Position numbers and translations under genes: made by a program. The notes beneath the pieces were generated by a model. That model ran no database searches, was not told the DNA's origin, and worked only from the letters and a program-made list of their open reading frames with translations. This document shows positions 63,966 through 64,000 of a stretch of 64,000 bases of DNA, piece after piece; positions within the stretch are counted from its first letter, which is position 1; every line of letters begins with the position of its first letter. The DNA is from Gymnopilus junonius (taxonomy: Eukaryota; Basidiomycota; Agaricomycetes; Agaricales; Galerinaceae): assembly GCA_015501075.1 (NCBI GenBank), contig JADNYJ010000071.1, forward strand, positions 123,990 to 187,989, given 5' to 3'.

Positions 63966-64000
63966 GGAACAGGGAGCGGGTAACGTACTCATACAAGCAT

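Overview
The window is nuclear DNA of a filamentous basidiomycete, most likely an agaricomycete. The evidence is compact genes split by many 45-75 bp GT-AG introns, typical mushroom families (F-box/LRR expansions, S53 sedolisin, GH131 with a CBM1, a DUF6533-like 7-TM protein, NACHT-ankyrin genes), Ty3/gypsy LTR retrotransposons and several small inverted-repeat elements. No rRNA, functional tRNA, CRISPR or prokaryotic operon structure was seen.

Layout. 1-8.5 kb: a truncated F-box relic, a low-complexity Arg/Tyr/Ser-rich protein, a secreted sedolisin with two apparent frameshifts, a second F-box relic and a long inverted-repeat element. 9.7-12.2 kb: an unidentified coding relic and a secreted GH131 beta-glucanase with a carbohydrate-binding tail, also with apparent frameshifts. 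12.4-31.6 kb: an expanded cluster of seven short-chain dehydrogenase/reductase (SDR) paralogues in order - - + + + - -, plus one truncated copy. They share the same four-exon plan and, within subgroups, the same upstream blocks. The cluster shows tandem duplication, gene conversion, stop loss, pseudogenisation and promoter insertions by small mobile elements, and a DUF6533-like membrane protein lies inside it. 33.2-41.2 kb: a conserved housekeeping-like block with an IML2/TTC39 family TPR protein, an intact F-box protein, a tartrate/D-malate dehydrogenase-type enzyme and a small secreted protein.

41.4-61.4 kb is repeat-rich. A broken gene with an NLR-type N-terminal motif and a broken NACHT-ankyrin (STAND/NLR-like) gene are interrupted by two related Ty3/gypsy retrotransposons, both reading on the minus strand. 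Element I is a short non-autonomous element arranged LTR-internal-LTR-internal-LTR. Element II is a degraded full-length copy (gag, protease, RT, RNase H, integrase) inserted inside the ankyrin repeats with a 4 bp target duplication. It also carries a long open frame on the opposite strand. The two Element II LTRs differ almost only at CpG sites, and several in-frame stops look like CGA to TGA changes, which points to cytosine-methylation decay. 62.4-64 kb holds another small inverted-repeat element and a probable GPI-anchored protein.

No single pathway links these genes. The main themes are secreted plant-polymer and protein degradation, a fast-evolving SDR family, and transposon decay in an NLR-like locus. 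Several otherwise well conserved genes carry one-base deletions. I cannot tell from the sequence alone whether these are real or assembly errors.
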